Positions 39,281 to 51,300 of a stretch of 64,000 bases of DNA are shown here, one piece after another. The notes under the pieces were generated by a model. That model saw nothing but the letters and a program-made list of their open reading frames with translations. It was not told the origin of the DNA and ran no database searches. The translations under genes and the position numbers were made by a program. The stretch comes from Mycteria americana (lineage: Eukaryota; Chordata; Aves; Ciconiiformes; Ciconiidae). Location: contig NC_134367.1 of assembly GCF_035582795.1 (NCBI RefSeq), positions 83,931,062 through 83,995,061 of the forward strand. The letters run 5' to 3'. How positions within the stretch are numbered: the first letter of the stretch is position 1; every line of letters begins with the position of its first letter.

Positions 39281-42200
39281 ACTGCATTTAAGGAGATTAG
39301 GCCCCAGTGGGAGACAATTTGCTTCACTTTCCTGGGTTTTTTGTATTCAATTCATCCTATGGTTTCTCTGATTGAACTGTCTTACAGGAATTACTGCTTT
39401 ATGCACTTCTTCCAGTATAGCAGTTTGTACCAAGCACTCTGCCAACTGTCACTCAAAGTAGTATAGAAATTCACTTATGTGAATGTGCCTATGTAAACCA
39501 ACAATCACAAGAATGACATTTTCTTGACAAAATTGTTACACCTTAAAAAACAGCAATTGAAAAATTTAGCAATACAATCAAATTTATTCTCTATTGCAAT
39601 GAAGTCCTTCGATTAGATGTTCTTCCATTGACATCTAGCATGCAGAATTCAGTTGAAATTTGAAATTTTCAGGTGAGTATCTATGTCAAAATAACAGTTT
39701 AACATAGTAAATTTATTTTTATCATCCCATAACAAACCAAGCTGGATTTTTTTTTTCAGAGTGAATGCTTCTTGCTATTTCTACTAAAAATGTAAGAATA
39801 AAATACAAAATGTCATGCAGTTTCAAGGACACTATTTTCTTTTTGAAGAAGTAGGAGGTGGGAGATTACTGAAAAGAGCAAACAAGCAAGCTGTTTCATC
39901 AAGAATGGAAACAATGCAACGTGGTTTCCTATGGATTTATGCTATGGGTTGAGCTCTATGTGGCTTCTCTCCTGCCTGATAAAGATTCTGTTTATGCTGC
40001 ATAATTCCCTTTAGACCATTAAAAGGGTCTTTCTCTTATATCCAGACGTGTGTTTAAAAAAATGTATAGCAACTTATTAGATTTTTTACTTTTTCCTCTC
40101 TGCCAAACTGGCTGCAGTTGCCCAGGAGGTTCAACATGGTATGCTGGTAGAGACAGAGGACTACATTCTTTGAAGGTTGGTTAGTCTCTGTTTACAATAG
40201 TAAATTCAATTTCACAAATATTCTCCAACTTCCATATAGAGGGTATTTATAACATTTGATATCATTTATTTCTTATGTCTCTATTTTCAGGAAATACTTT
40301 CAGGAATTTATTCTGTTCTGGGGAACACAACCATTGATGGAACATAAAGGATTTCTACTGCATGAACCACACACAAAAGATCCATAGATAAATCATTGAC
40401 AGAGGGAGTACCGCAGTTTTCATCTAGAGGAGGCCCTGCATGTAGCTAATGGCTTATCTCTCTGGGAAGTTTAAGATTAAAGACTGGCAGGCTGTAGATG
40501 CTCAATGCTTATTCTCAGACACCTGCTGACGCCATGATTACTCCACAGGCAAAACAAAGTCAAGTCACAAATACCATCACTAATATCATTAGATGGCCAG
40601 TGGGATACAGGTAGGCCCACTATCTGTGAGCAGGAGCATTCTCTGCAAGTGAGAATAAGGGCAAAATAAGGAACTCATTAAAATTAAATCTCTTAAAAAA
40701 CAAAGTGTACTTCCCTATCCTCACATAAGCAAAATGCTGTACAAACTTGAGGTACCATGAATCAAAAAGACAAGTTCTGTTGGAGAGCAAGAACAGGGTT
40801 TCAACCTAGCCATTCTCTCTCCTGTGAGGGGAAAAAACCCTCAAACCTAACACCAGATAAAGCAAGGGCTAAAACTGTAACAATGTGCTGAGCCTTCCTT
40901 GAGGCAGAGTGCTGAAATGTAAACTACTGCCCAGTTGAGGGTGCAGGTCAGAGATGGTAGATTATACTCTCATTCCTTCCAGCTTTTACTCTAGGGAATA
41001 CCATAAATATCATAAATAACCTCTTTTCTTAGCCACTGGTCTGGAAACTTGCAGTTAATTAATTTTACCCCATTCAACATAAAGGTCTAGGCTTCTATCC
41101 AAGTTCTTTTTTAATGAACATGAAGCAATAAATGCAGGCTTCCCCAGGCTTATCTAACAGCTTGTAACAATGATTGGCAGCTCCTTCCAAGGTCTCCACA
41201 GGTCACTCAGAATCGCAACCTGCCCCTGGTAGTCCAGAGAGGGTCTTTTCCAGACATCAGACTTTTGTAAATATTTCTTTGATGGCCTTGTCCACCCATA
41301 CAGTTCAATTCAGGATGAGTTGAATTTAACTGACCCTCACCTAGCAAAACCAGAGTCTAGGTAGTTGGACAGGAAAATATTTTGGACTGGCAACCTTTTA
41401 GGAATAAATGACTACTAATTAAGTTACCCATATTGGAAGAGGAAAAGCTGGGTTTGTCTCTCCTCATCCTAAAAGGAGTAAAACCCTTTTAGGGGGGTTG
41501 TCTGTTTTCTTTTAGAGTTACCTACACTGCTAGAGTATGTGCTGTTTCTACTTATTTCAGCTAACCATCTCCAGCCAAGAACGCAAAAATCCCATGACCA
41601 GGAGAGCACACAGGCTGACTGCAAAGACTACTGGTTACAGCATACAGCTACAGAGAGGACAACTCGCACGCTGCAGCTTGTGCTTCTTGAACAACCTGCA
41701 TGTTCTATGCAGTCACTAGATCATAGAATAAACATATCAAAGGGAACAAACCTAAATAGTAAACAGTAAAAAAAAAACAGTAAAAAAAAAAAAAGGAAAT
41801 ATACATAAAACTTCCAATTCATTTAGCAAACATAAGGTCTTCTCAACAGCAAAACTCTACAAAAGCACAACTGGCATAACTACTTCCTGGTTTTGGTGCA
41901 TTTAAATGACTTCAACCTAGGCAGAGCATCCAGAAGGGGAGAACATTTTATGATACAAATTACAATAGAAATCAAAGTGGAATGCTAACTAATTTAAGCC
42001 CTGATGCTGCAACTCCTTTACTAATACATTTATTTGCAAGACCAAGGCCTTAGCCACACAGTGAAATAACTGTCAGAGTCCTCTATCTGAAAACAGGATG
42101 AAATGGTTCTTAGACTATGGTACCAGAAATCAAGGGTTCTGTCAAACAGTAGTGATAGCCCTAAAATTCTCCACATGCACTTCTGAAAATGAAAGGTTGA

Positions 42201-44660
42201 TTTATAAAACCTAGTAAAACTCTATGTTGAACACAACAACACCGTCTGCGTCTCTTTATGTGACCTGCCTGGGCGACCAGCCAATAGACTGAAATAGTTT
42301 AATATCATATAGAAAACCTACCTTTAAAATCAATCACAGTAAGCTCTGCGCAGGAAGTTCAGGGCAAGGGTGAAGTAGCCAGTTATAAAGCGTTATTCTT
42401 GTGTTAATTGTCTAGTAAATATGCAGTTCTTCTCTGTGGTTCTTTCCTTAGATTAAAGATGCCTCACAAACACCCGCAGGAAGCAGTAAGTTAACATCAC
42501 AATTTCATTGCTCCTGAAAAAAACACAAAGTACTGGAATGTAAACTATGAAAATGCAGTTTTTGTTTTAGATGACATGGGAAGCTGTGTTTGTTAACTCT
42601 CTACCCTCCTACCCCCAAGAGGCATGCCAGAGTTGTCGAGTTTTTTCAATTAAGTATTTAAGCATGAAACATGTTCCACACTACTCATGTGAAATGAGGA
42701 ATAAAAGCCATTATGTTTAAGAGAAAGATAAATTAACTAAATGTGGTCATCAGTGAAAGCAGAGAATAGGCAAACAAGAATTCAGAGTTATGATCTCCCC
42801 TCTGAAATGACTTCTGGCCAGATTCAGTGAAGTAGTTAGGCCAAAGAAAGGTACAGATGTTCTAAACCATGACACAAACAATCCCTCATCTGCTTGTAAG
42901 TAACACTTACATTTTGCTTCTGATGACTCCCCAAATTTTAGGTAAAACAGAAGTGTACTGATCATATGTAATATATCCAGTCAATTGACCATATGTAATA
43001 TATCCTGTGACTGTACAATGCTGTTGAGGGCAGAAACTAGACCTTCCCTCCTCTACATTAACATCTTAACTGTGCTCTGTTTGGCTCAATCAGCTTGAAT
43101 TTGTGGCTGTGCTGTGTCTCAGCCTTAACAGGAAAAGCCTGTGAATTTGGTTATAAGGATACTCTCCTGGCAAATGGACAATATGGATTTCAACTCCCTT
43201 AACTTGAGGCTGCAGTTGAAGAGGATACATGTTTCCTACTACCTGACTAAATGGTAGCCTATTACATAAAGCAGAAGTGCTTCACCTGCAATGATAAAGC
43301 AGCTGTAAAAGGTTCTGGTTTATAAATCCCAGCTGAAGAGAAATACTCCTCTACCATCCTGAAACATTGCACCAGATTTAGGGGTAGAGAGTGTTTCTAA
43401 GCATCCTCCCCACGTTTCCTACTGGCAAGCTATACTAGTTCCAATCACATCTGTGAGACACCTTCCTTTCCCTCTGTACTGTCTTGGGATCCTAGGCTTC
43501 AGCTCTGGTTCTGCATGCCACCTGAGGTACCAAATGCATAATTTATTAACCCCGCCTCTTAACATCTCTTTGTTGCAATTTTTCCTTCTGAAAGTGGTGA
43601 TGATAATTTCTACCTCAGAGTGCTGGAACGTAACTGGAGACTGAAAGAGACTTTTGCTTTCCTCAGAAGCCAGAAGTGCAGTGGTACAAGGTACTCTTAT
43701 TACGCAGTGAAATAGCTGATTGCATCCCTCACACTTTTAGATGTCCCACTGTTCTACACAGACCCTGCTCCCATCTCACCTGAAAGTATTGTACATTTAA
43801 AGATGCAGAATCACTAAATAGAGGGTTACTCTTCATCCTGCTAAGAATATGAAACAATACAAGGAAGAGTGGCCATATGTACACACCAAAAACATTTTGT
43901 TCAATTTATGGAAATACCTGTCTATTGTGATGTACACTCTACCTGCTGATCTACACATTTCATCTGGCTGAAAAGGATATTAATTATCTTTGTGAAAATG
44001 ATGAATAATCTTTAAATCCTTGGGAAATTACTGAAATGAAAGCCAAAGATGTGCTGAACCTGAAGAGCAGCATTGTAGCCGAAGCAAGCAACAACCAGGA
44101 TGTATTCCTTTCATCGCTCAGTATTTCTGGGTAACCATTTTGGTGCTTACAGCCAGGCAGGGATCAATACGCCTTGGTGGCAGAGCATTACCTCACCCAG
44201 ACTTCTGCCTGTGCACCGCAGCCCTCCACACAAAAATCCCTTTTCCTTGCTTTCTTACAGCTCTCCATTGCCCGAGTCTAAACAAATAAGGAGGCCACAT
44301 GCATGAGGCGTGTTGGGATGCGGACAGATATCTGTCAGTGTCTTTGTTAAACCTGCCAAACGTTTCCATTTGTGACCCAATTCGCTCAGATTTGTAACAA
44401 CCTCCTAGTTGTATATTAACCCCCTTGTTACATTTGCTGTCTGCATCGGGGTATCAGACAACCCGTTTGTCTTTTAATTGACTGGTTTGCTGCATCCTGG
44501 AGCATGTTGTTTACTGAAATGGGTAAAGAGCTCTAGAGAGAGCTTTCTTAACAGATTCAGAAATTAAATAGGTCAAGCTGACTGCATAATAAAAATGCTG
44601 ACCCACATTTAGGAATTAATTGTTTTTTCCCCTCTCCCCTAACCTTAAATAATGTCCATC
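39281..44660. other. Intergenic DNA upstream of NTPCR
   Basis: AT-rich DNA with no recognisable gene. It includes A-rich runs at about 41,763-41,795 and a small direct repeat at 42,963-43,005. No exon of a divergent upstream gene was identified. Long-range regulatory elements could lie here, but none can be shown from the sequence alone. Confidence 0.55.
42963..43005 (+). repeat. 16-bp direct repeat, 27-bp period
   Basis: CATATGTAATATATCC occurs at 42,963-42,978 and again at 42,990-43,005. It is a small local duplication in AT-rich DNA. Confidence 0.85.
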
Positions 44661-45066
44661 TTCTGGGAAATACCACGGCAGCGGCCCACCCCTGGGCCGC
44701 GCCTCCGAGGCCACCACAGGCCGGCAAGGGCCCGTTCCTCGGCGCCCACTGCCCGAGCGCTCTGGCCGCAGCGGCTCCCGCCCTCGGGGCGGGAAGAGCC
44801 CGGCCCGCCGGTAGACACCGCCTGCCCGGGGCGGCTGTGGAGTCATCCCCGCCGGGGGTTTCCACGGGAGAGGCCGGGCTCCCCTCAGCAGCGGCCAGGG
44901 CTTTGCGCGCTAACCCCCGCCTGGGCGCTGTCACCGCCCTACAGCCTTTCGGGACCGGCCGATTCAAATCGCGCGTCGGCCGCCGTGATTCAAGGCCACA
45001 AGAACCGGCATGTCGGGCACCGCTGGACAAGGCCTCGGGGCGAGCACCTCCCGGGGCGCTGCTATT

Positions 45067-45087
45067 GGGGGGGGGGGGGGGGGGGGG
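45067..45087 (+). repeat. Poly-G tract of 21 bases in the promoter
   Basis: Twenty-one consecutive G, about 220 bp upstream of the NTPCR start codon, next to an inverted CCAAT word. Such runs can form G-quadruplexes and are also prone to sequencing and assembly error. The exact length should be treated with caution. Confidence 0.85.
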
Positions 45088-45305
45088 CGGGAATCGGCGG
45101 TAGAGCTTCGCGCCGCTTTACCGCGGCTGCCCGCGAAGCAGCGCGCCCCGTGGGGAGCGGTTCCCCGCGGGCAGACGGCGGAGGCGGTGCGGGGCCGGAC
45201 TACCGGGCCAGGGGTGGAGCGAGGGGGCGGTGCGGTGCGGCGCTCCCGCCAGCTGGGCCGCGTCGGGTGGGGGAGAGGGCGGAGTGGGTTCTGCGGCTCT
45301 CCGCT

Positions 45306-45339
45306 ATGTCTAAGCACGTTTTTCTCACGGGACCCCCAG
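45306..45339 (+). CDS. NTPCR: NTPCR coding exon 1
   Basis: Encodes Met1 to Pro11 plus the first base of Gly12, ending inside the P-loop. The donor is CCCAG|GTAACG. The exon lies in the CpG island. The frame upstream stays open to 44,652, so an N-terminal extension cannot be excluded from stops alone, but family length argues for this start. Confidence 0.93.
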
Positions 45340-48300
45340 GTAACGGGGGCAGGAGGAGCCTGGGGAGCGGGGCGAGGGGAGGCGGCGCGGCCGCTGGCGT
45401 TGCCTTGGGGCCTGGCTCGGCCTGGCCTGGCCTGGCCTAGCCAGCCGCCCTGCGCGGGGCCGGCGGGGCTGTGAAGCGCTTAGAGCCAGGGGAAGGCACC
45501 TGCTGGCGGGCCCCAGCACCGGCCCAGGGTCTGAGGTAGCCCCGGGAGCGGCTGCAGCTGCAGCCAGGCCCGGCAGCTGCCTGCGAGGTAAGCCCGGCTG
45601 CAGGCCTGTAGCTGCTCCCCGCCCCGCTGTCGCCTGTTGAGGTCAGAGCTGCGTTCATGAACGTGATCCTAATGAAAGTCCGTTTTAGCTCTCCGTCCAA
45701 TCCCATCTCGTGTACGTTTCCAGACGCTACTGCTTTGTCCCTGGCTCCTGCCCTGCAGTTAATGTTGGGGGAAAAAAACCTCTTGGACAAGTAATCCTGC
45801 TTCAATTAAACAGCAGCCATTAATAATTTCTGAGCACTCATCTTTTCTGTAACTTAATTGTAGTGATTTAGCACTTCCAACCTAAGTAATGTTCAGTTAT
45901 AGGTAATAATTGGTATGCCAGATGGGCAGGCCTCGACTGAAGCAGTGGAGTAGTTTATCATTGTAGGGGAATCTGATTATTGGGGAGGTAGAGTGGTGTA
46001 GAGTATGAGGGTCGAACTATAAGGTTGATAAAGAAATAAACCAGCTATTATGATTGCAAAACTTTCTTTTGTGGTCTGGAAGTAAAAGCAGTGGGCCTAA
46101 TTCTCCTTTTTGTGAACATTTGCACATACCTGTCTTGTCTGGTAGCATTAATTTAAAATGCTACTGCTAGGCTGAGATAGCAGTACCTTCCACCCACTTC
46201 ATTCTATCTTTCAATCTACTGAATAAAGGCAGCCCTCTGGGAGGCAAAGAGGTTAGGCTTGCTTAGGTCTTGTCTGTGCTCATTTAACTGAAATTGAGTG
46301 TACTGTTTTGATTAGCTAAATGTATAACTTTAAGCTTTCTTAAACTTAGTTTGAATTGTTTTGGCTTTCTTTGACAATTTACTGAATGAAGGTAACCAAA
46401 TTAGAGATAGCAAATCTACTTAGCCAAATTAGTATAAATTCGCTTATAGAGACAAGGCCCTGGAAAGATGGTAGATAGTGATGGTGCCACATTTGTAATT
46501 TTATTGTTGTTCAAATGCCAGGAATCCCTTTGGCTTCAATTTTTAACAGTTTGCTTAATAGTTTGACTAGGTGCTCTTGAAGCCACAGAATATTTTGCCA
46601 TTGATATTGACTGTTAAGAAAGTAGTTCCTAAATCTGCTTAAAATCAAAGGGAGGAATTTGGTATGTGCATGTTGGCATCTTTAGGCACCTCACATTTTG
46701 TCTATATTCCTTGTCTCCAGGAATTTAAAGGTTTATTCGGCAGGATATTTTCTATCTTCTGACTTTTTTAACAGCAATGATTAAAAAAGAAGTGATAACA
46801 CTAAATTTTGTGAGAGGCAATAAACTTGAGTTTAAAAGGAGATTGTCAAGAGATGTATTTGTACAATGGCAAAGGAGAAGAAATAGCTCCTTTGTGGGAA
46901 CTGAGAGGATGTCTGGAACATGGCCAACGTTCACATTGTAGAAAGTACATCAAACTTTGCTAGGAGACATCAGGTGGTGAGGGTTTTAAGGATCTGTCTT
47001 AGGGTAAGAAAATGGATTATAGGACCACAGGATAATTCATGTGAGAAGGGACTTCAGGAGGTGTAAAGGAGGGTCAGCTATGAGACCAGACCAGGTTGCT
47101 CAAGGCTTTATCCAGTCAGATCTTGAAAACCTCAAAGGATGTGAAGACTGTGCAGCTTCTCTGGGCAACCTCTTCCAGGCCTAGATTGTCCTCACGATAA
47201 AAAAGCTTTTCCCTGTATCTAGTCAAAACCTCTCTTGCTTCAATTACCATAAGAAGCACGTTTCTGTTGTTGGAAATACTTTTTGCCATGTAGGACCTGA
47301 TATCGCAGGGGCACTGAGGGCTTCCGATTTCTAGGACATCAGTAGAAGTAGTGTGTCCTTTGTGCCAGTTAGGCTCCTGGTAATAGCAGTCAGTTTTGAC
47401 CTTATGATCTAACAGGGGGATGAATTCAGCTCTGTTCTTAAAAAGTACTGAATAGCAGTGGTAGAAAGGGAGATTCATCAGTCAGTCTTCCAGCTAGCTT
47501 GGGTATCAGTTGTGTAGCAGTATGGCTGTTGTGTATTTACCTGCCTTGGGGCAAGTTTTGTGGCCTGCCCGCATCCTATCTGAGCTAACAAGTTTAGTGG
47601 TAGCCTGGGATATTTTTACCATTCTGTTGTGACTTCACTGTAGACATACTTCTTAAAGGCTAATAAAATATTACAATGTCAGTACAAGATGAACTTTAAA
47701 AGGTGTTTCTGTTCTTTCCTTTCCTACCATTTAAAAAAAAACAATTTGCAAACTTAAAAAGTAATCAATGTTCCTGCTGAACTGAATCATTACTGTAGTG
47801 TTTAAAAGTGGGCTTTTAGTGGAGAAGATTAATCCTGTGTGCCTTTTGTTTCTTCTTTATTTTTAGGGGTTGGAAAGACTACGTTGATCCAGAAAGTCAC
47901 TCAAGTTCTAAAATCCTCAGGCATTCCCATTGATGGATTTTACACAGAGGAAGTTAGAGAAGGTGGCAGGAGAACAGGATTTGATGTTGTCACTTTGTCT
48001 GGAAAACGAGGACCTTTATCTAGAGTCAGGTACTGAGGTTTTAATAACTGCAAGTGGCTTATTGTTTTATGCTTCTGCTCCAGTCTGTCAGCATGTTAAA
48101 TGCTCCTCCAGAAGGTGATTTCCAGCACACATATGACTTTCATGGTCAGGTTCTTTGTTCAGTTCTTGTGTCCCAGCTGATACCTGTGTTGTGTATGTAG
48201 ATGGTGTCTCTATTGCGCAGTGAAATATTGAAAATGTGCTAGGGCAGGGTGTTCTCTCTTACTTCTTATTTTACACCAGATAGAGAGGAAGCACCGCCAA

Positions 48301-51300
48301 GCCTTTTATTGTGAGGCAAAGTCTCTTTGGGATACAGTAAGTAGCTTATTAGTAGCAGGGAGGAAGATTTTTTTTGTTCCCACCAGCTAATTTATGGAGA
48401 CAGAAGTGGAAAATAAAAGGGAAATTGCATATAACATTGTTTTAAAGAGCCACTGACTGGCCCACAAAACCCACATGTGAATTTTAAGGAAAAGAGTGTT
48501 TCAGAGCTCTACTAAGAGGGGGGCCTCTGAAGTGCAGAAGGGCTCACAGTCTCTTCTGATTCACTAGATGTAGCTTTTCACGCTTTGTGCAAAACTTAGT
48601 CTAGGTCCAGGTGTGGACGTTAGCACCTCATTCAGACATAGTTGATCTGGCTAAATAATTTGGATATTGCTGATAAAGGGGGTTCACCTAGGATAGTGTG
48701 ATGCAGCACATGCAAACTGAGTATTTTTCCAAGATTGTTTAAGGGTTTTGCAGCCCATGCTGAGATTTGGGCTACTGCTGTGATGCTGTCTGTAGTGTCA
48801 CGTTACCAAATTCAAAGATTTGAACTGCAGGCATGTATTTTGATTTCAGTGTAAACATACTTGCTGGCTTTTAGATCCCATTCTCCTTCCGTACACTGTT
48901 CAAATTTGAGCTTACACAGTTGTGAAGGTAGCTTATGGTATATTTATTATCTGAAAGTATGCTATCTGCAATATGACTTAATGGATGGTTTACAGAGTTT
49001 CTTTCCTTTTCTTAGAAGAATTAAGGGAATTTGACTTGTATATCATTTATCATATATTCACATATTATCATATATCATTATATATCATAAATCCACTTGA
49101 AATGACTGCAGTGAATTTTCACTAAACTGATTACTTAGAAGGAATTGTGTATCTCTTTTTCGAATTCAGTTCTGATTCTTCTGCTTCAAGACGTGAATAT
49201 CGGGTCGGACAGTATGTTGTAGACCTTGTTTCATTTGAGCAGTTGGTTCTACCTATGCTGAGAAATGTGAGTATTCTATGAAAGCTGCTGAAAAATTGAT
49301 GTTTTATGATAATCAGTGTTACTGGAAGGCCCTTCTAGAGCACTAGGTTTTGATATTAATAAATGGCCTGTTTCTTGGGTATTGCTGATTCTGATTGACT
49401 TCAGGATCAGGAAGCTGGAGGGGCAAATCTGACTTGTTCTCTTGTGCTTATTGTGGTGTTGGAGAGATTGCAGTCCCCTCTCATTCTTGATGTGACATCA
49501 TCCTGTGAGCAGGACCTCCCTGGCCTGAGAGACAGCTGATACGAAGTTTCTTCCTATACCACTGTCTTGCATATTGGAAAGCAAACAAAATGTAGGAGTG
49601 GCTTACCACCCAGAACTGGGTGGAGTCAGTGGGTCCAAGAAAAAGGCTTTTGCTGCTGCTCTTCTTCTTTACAGCCTTTTTGCCTTCTTGCTCTGATTCC
49701 CATTTTCTTCCAGTAGAAGCATTTCTTTCTTGAATCCAGTGGTTATTTTTGATTACCACTGTATAAGTACCTGCAGACCGGTAGATTTTAACTGATAACA
49801 GCAGCCTGATTAATTTGGGATTTAGCCTGCTGCACAAGGAGTGCTCTGAACTGCCACAAGACTTTCCACACAGTCTTTTTTCCTATCCTTCTCCTAACAT
49901 TCTGTTACTGCCTTTTTCCTTCTCCTTCCTCTCTCTCACTCCAACCTTTCCCCTCTCCAAAATTAAACAAGAACAGATCTGAATTTGGCAATAACATATC
50001 ACAAACGGTGTGCAGCAGCTGCTGAACTGTACTACTAAAAAAATCCTATTGTGATTTTTCTACTGCCAAAACTCAAGAGGCCAAGGAAGAAGGGACTTCT
50101 TAATGAATTTTGAAAGAACAGAACACTGAAGAGGTGCAAGGAGCAAAAATGAGATTGAGGATCTGATTCTTGTTTTTGTCAAGGAACATTAAAGTCTGAG
50201 AGTAGGGCAGCAAAGACGTTGGAGGCAAGGGAGAAAGGAAATATGAATAAAATGGGACAATTTTTCTATGTTTAATTTCACTGTAATGTGATTTACTGTC
50301 CTAAATAGAAGGATAGTTTAATAAAAAAAGACTTCATTAAGCCAGTGCTGTATTTGGAATCCTTTTACTGCTGCATTAATGTGAAGTCCAGGAGAGATCT
50401 TGCTAGAAGGGGTTAGCAGTGTTGAATTTTTCTGGTTGTTATATAGCTTTCTGCAAGTACAAGAGAGTGAAGAGAAGAAGAAAAGGGGCCAGCAGGGTCG
50501 GACAGTGCATGACCCTCTTCTCGTTGGAAGTGCTTTTAATCAGTTTTGTGGGAATGTGGTCATGCGTGTAGGCAGCACAAAATGGGAGAGGAGGAGAGTG
50601 AGGAAGATCATAGAACTGAAACAAGAAGAGGCAAATGAAGAATAAGAGCAGGAGAGTCATAGGTATGGTCCGGTTTGATCAGAGAGCAGCACGGAGTGGG
50701 CATGTGCCCAGTTAGTCTTGAGGACAGCTTCAGCTCTTAAGGCTTGGATCTCCTTCCCTCCAGTGAGAACAGGGGTAGATCCTACAATGGATGATCTCTC
50801 TGGTTCTGAAAACTTTACCAGGCAGGACTGAGGATTTTTTTCAAAGCAAAATGCTCTGTTTGTCAATGTGTGACCTAGTGACCAGTATTGGCTTTTTAGC
50901 TCACTGATCTATGAAAGGATTTTAGATAAAACAGCTACTCAGCAGGGACTTAGCTTGAAAAGATTTTAGGATGCATGTTATCCATGTTCCTCCACTTTCC
51001 CAGAAGCAAATACTTTGCCTTCACAAGGGAAAACATTTTGATTTTTTTTTTCTTTTTTTTTTTTTTAGGTTCTGTATAATATGGCTGGTGTTGGTATATG
51101 TTCATGGATGTACAGTGATCATTTGAGTTGATTTCCTCCTCACTTCTATAAATAATGGAGTACAGTTCTCAGTTACTTTTACCAAGAGAGGGTAGGCAGT
51201 GCACTTCCTTTTCTGTTGAATAGTTCTTCCGCTTTCCGAGTTGCCTTTCCCTCAGCAGCAGTCACCCATGTTCTCTCCTAGACTTCCCTGCTGCTTACAC

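Larger units (their letters stand above)
44670..45640 (+). promoter_or_regulatory. CpG-island promoter of NTPCR
   Basis: Composition switches abruptly from AT-rich to strongly GC-rich with dense CpG at about 44,670 and returns after about 45,640. The island covers coding exon 1 of NTPCR (45,306-45,339) and the start of intron 1. GC-box-like GGGGGCGG lies at 45,223-45,230, with further GGCGG words around 45,270. An inverted CCAAT word (ATTGG) at 45,064-45,068 abuts a long G-run. No TATA box is seen, as expected for a housekeeping CpG-island promoter. The start site is not defined by sequence. Long ORFs on both strands here are a by-product of GC-rich, stop-poor sequence. Confidence 0.9.

Noticed and set aside
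44557-45805. Long ORFs on both strands of the CpG island (157 codons minus, 154 codons plus and others)
   Set aside because: They are rich in Ala, Gly, Pro and Arg, overlap in several frames and reflect stop-poor GC-rich DNA. Only the 45,306 start fits NTPCR.
51042-51068. Strong acceptor-like pyrimidine tract ending in AG inside NTPCR intron 3
   Set aside because: No open exon with a donor follows, and the five known exons already give a complete 190-residue protein.
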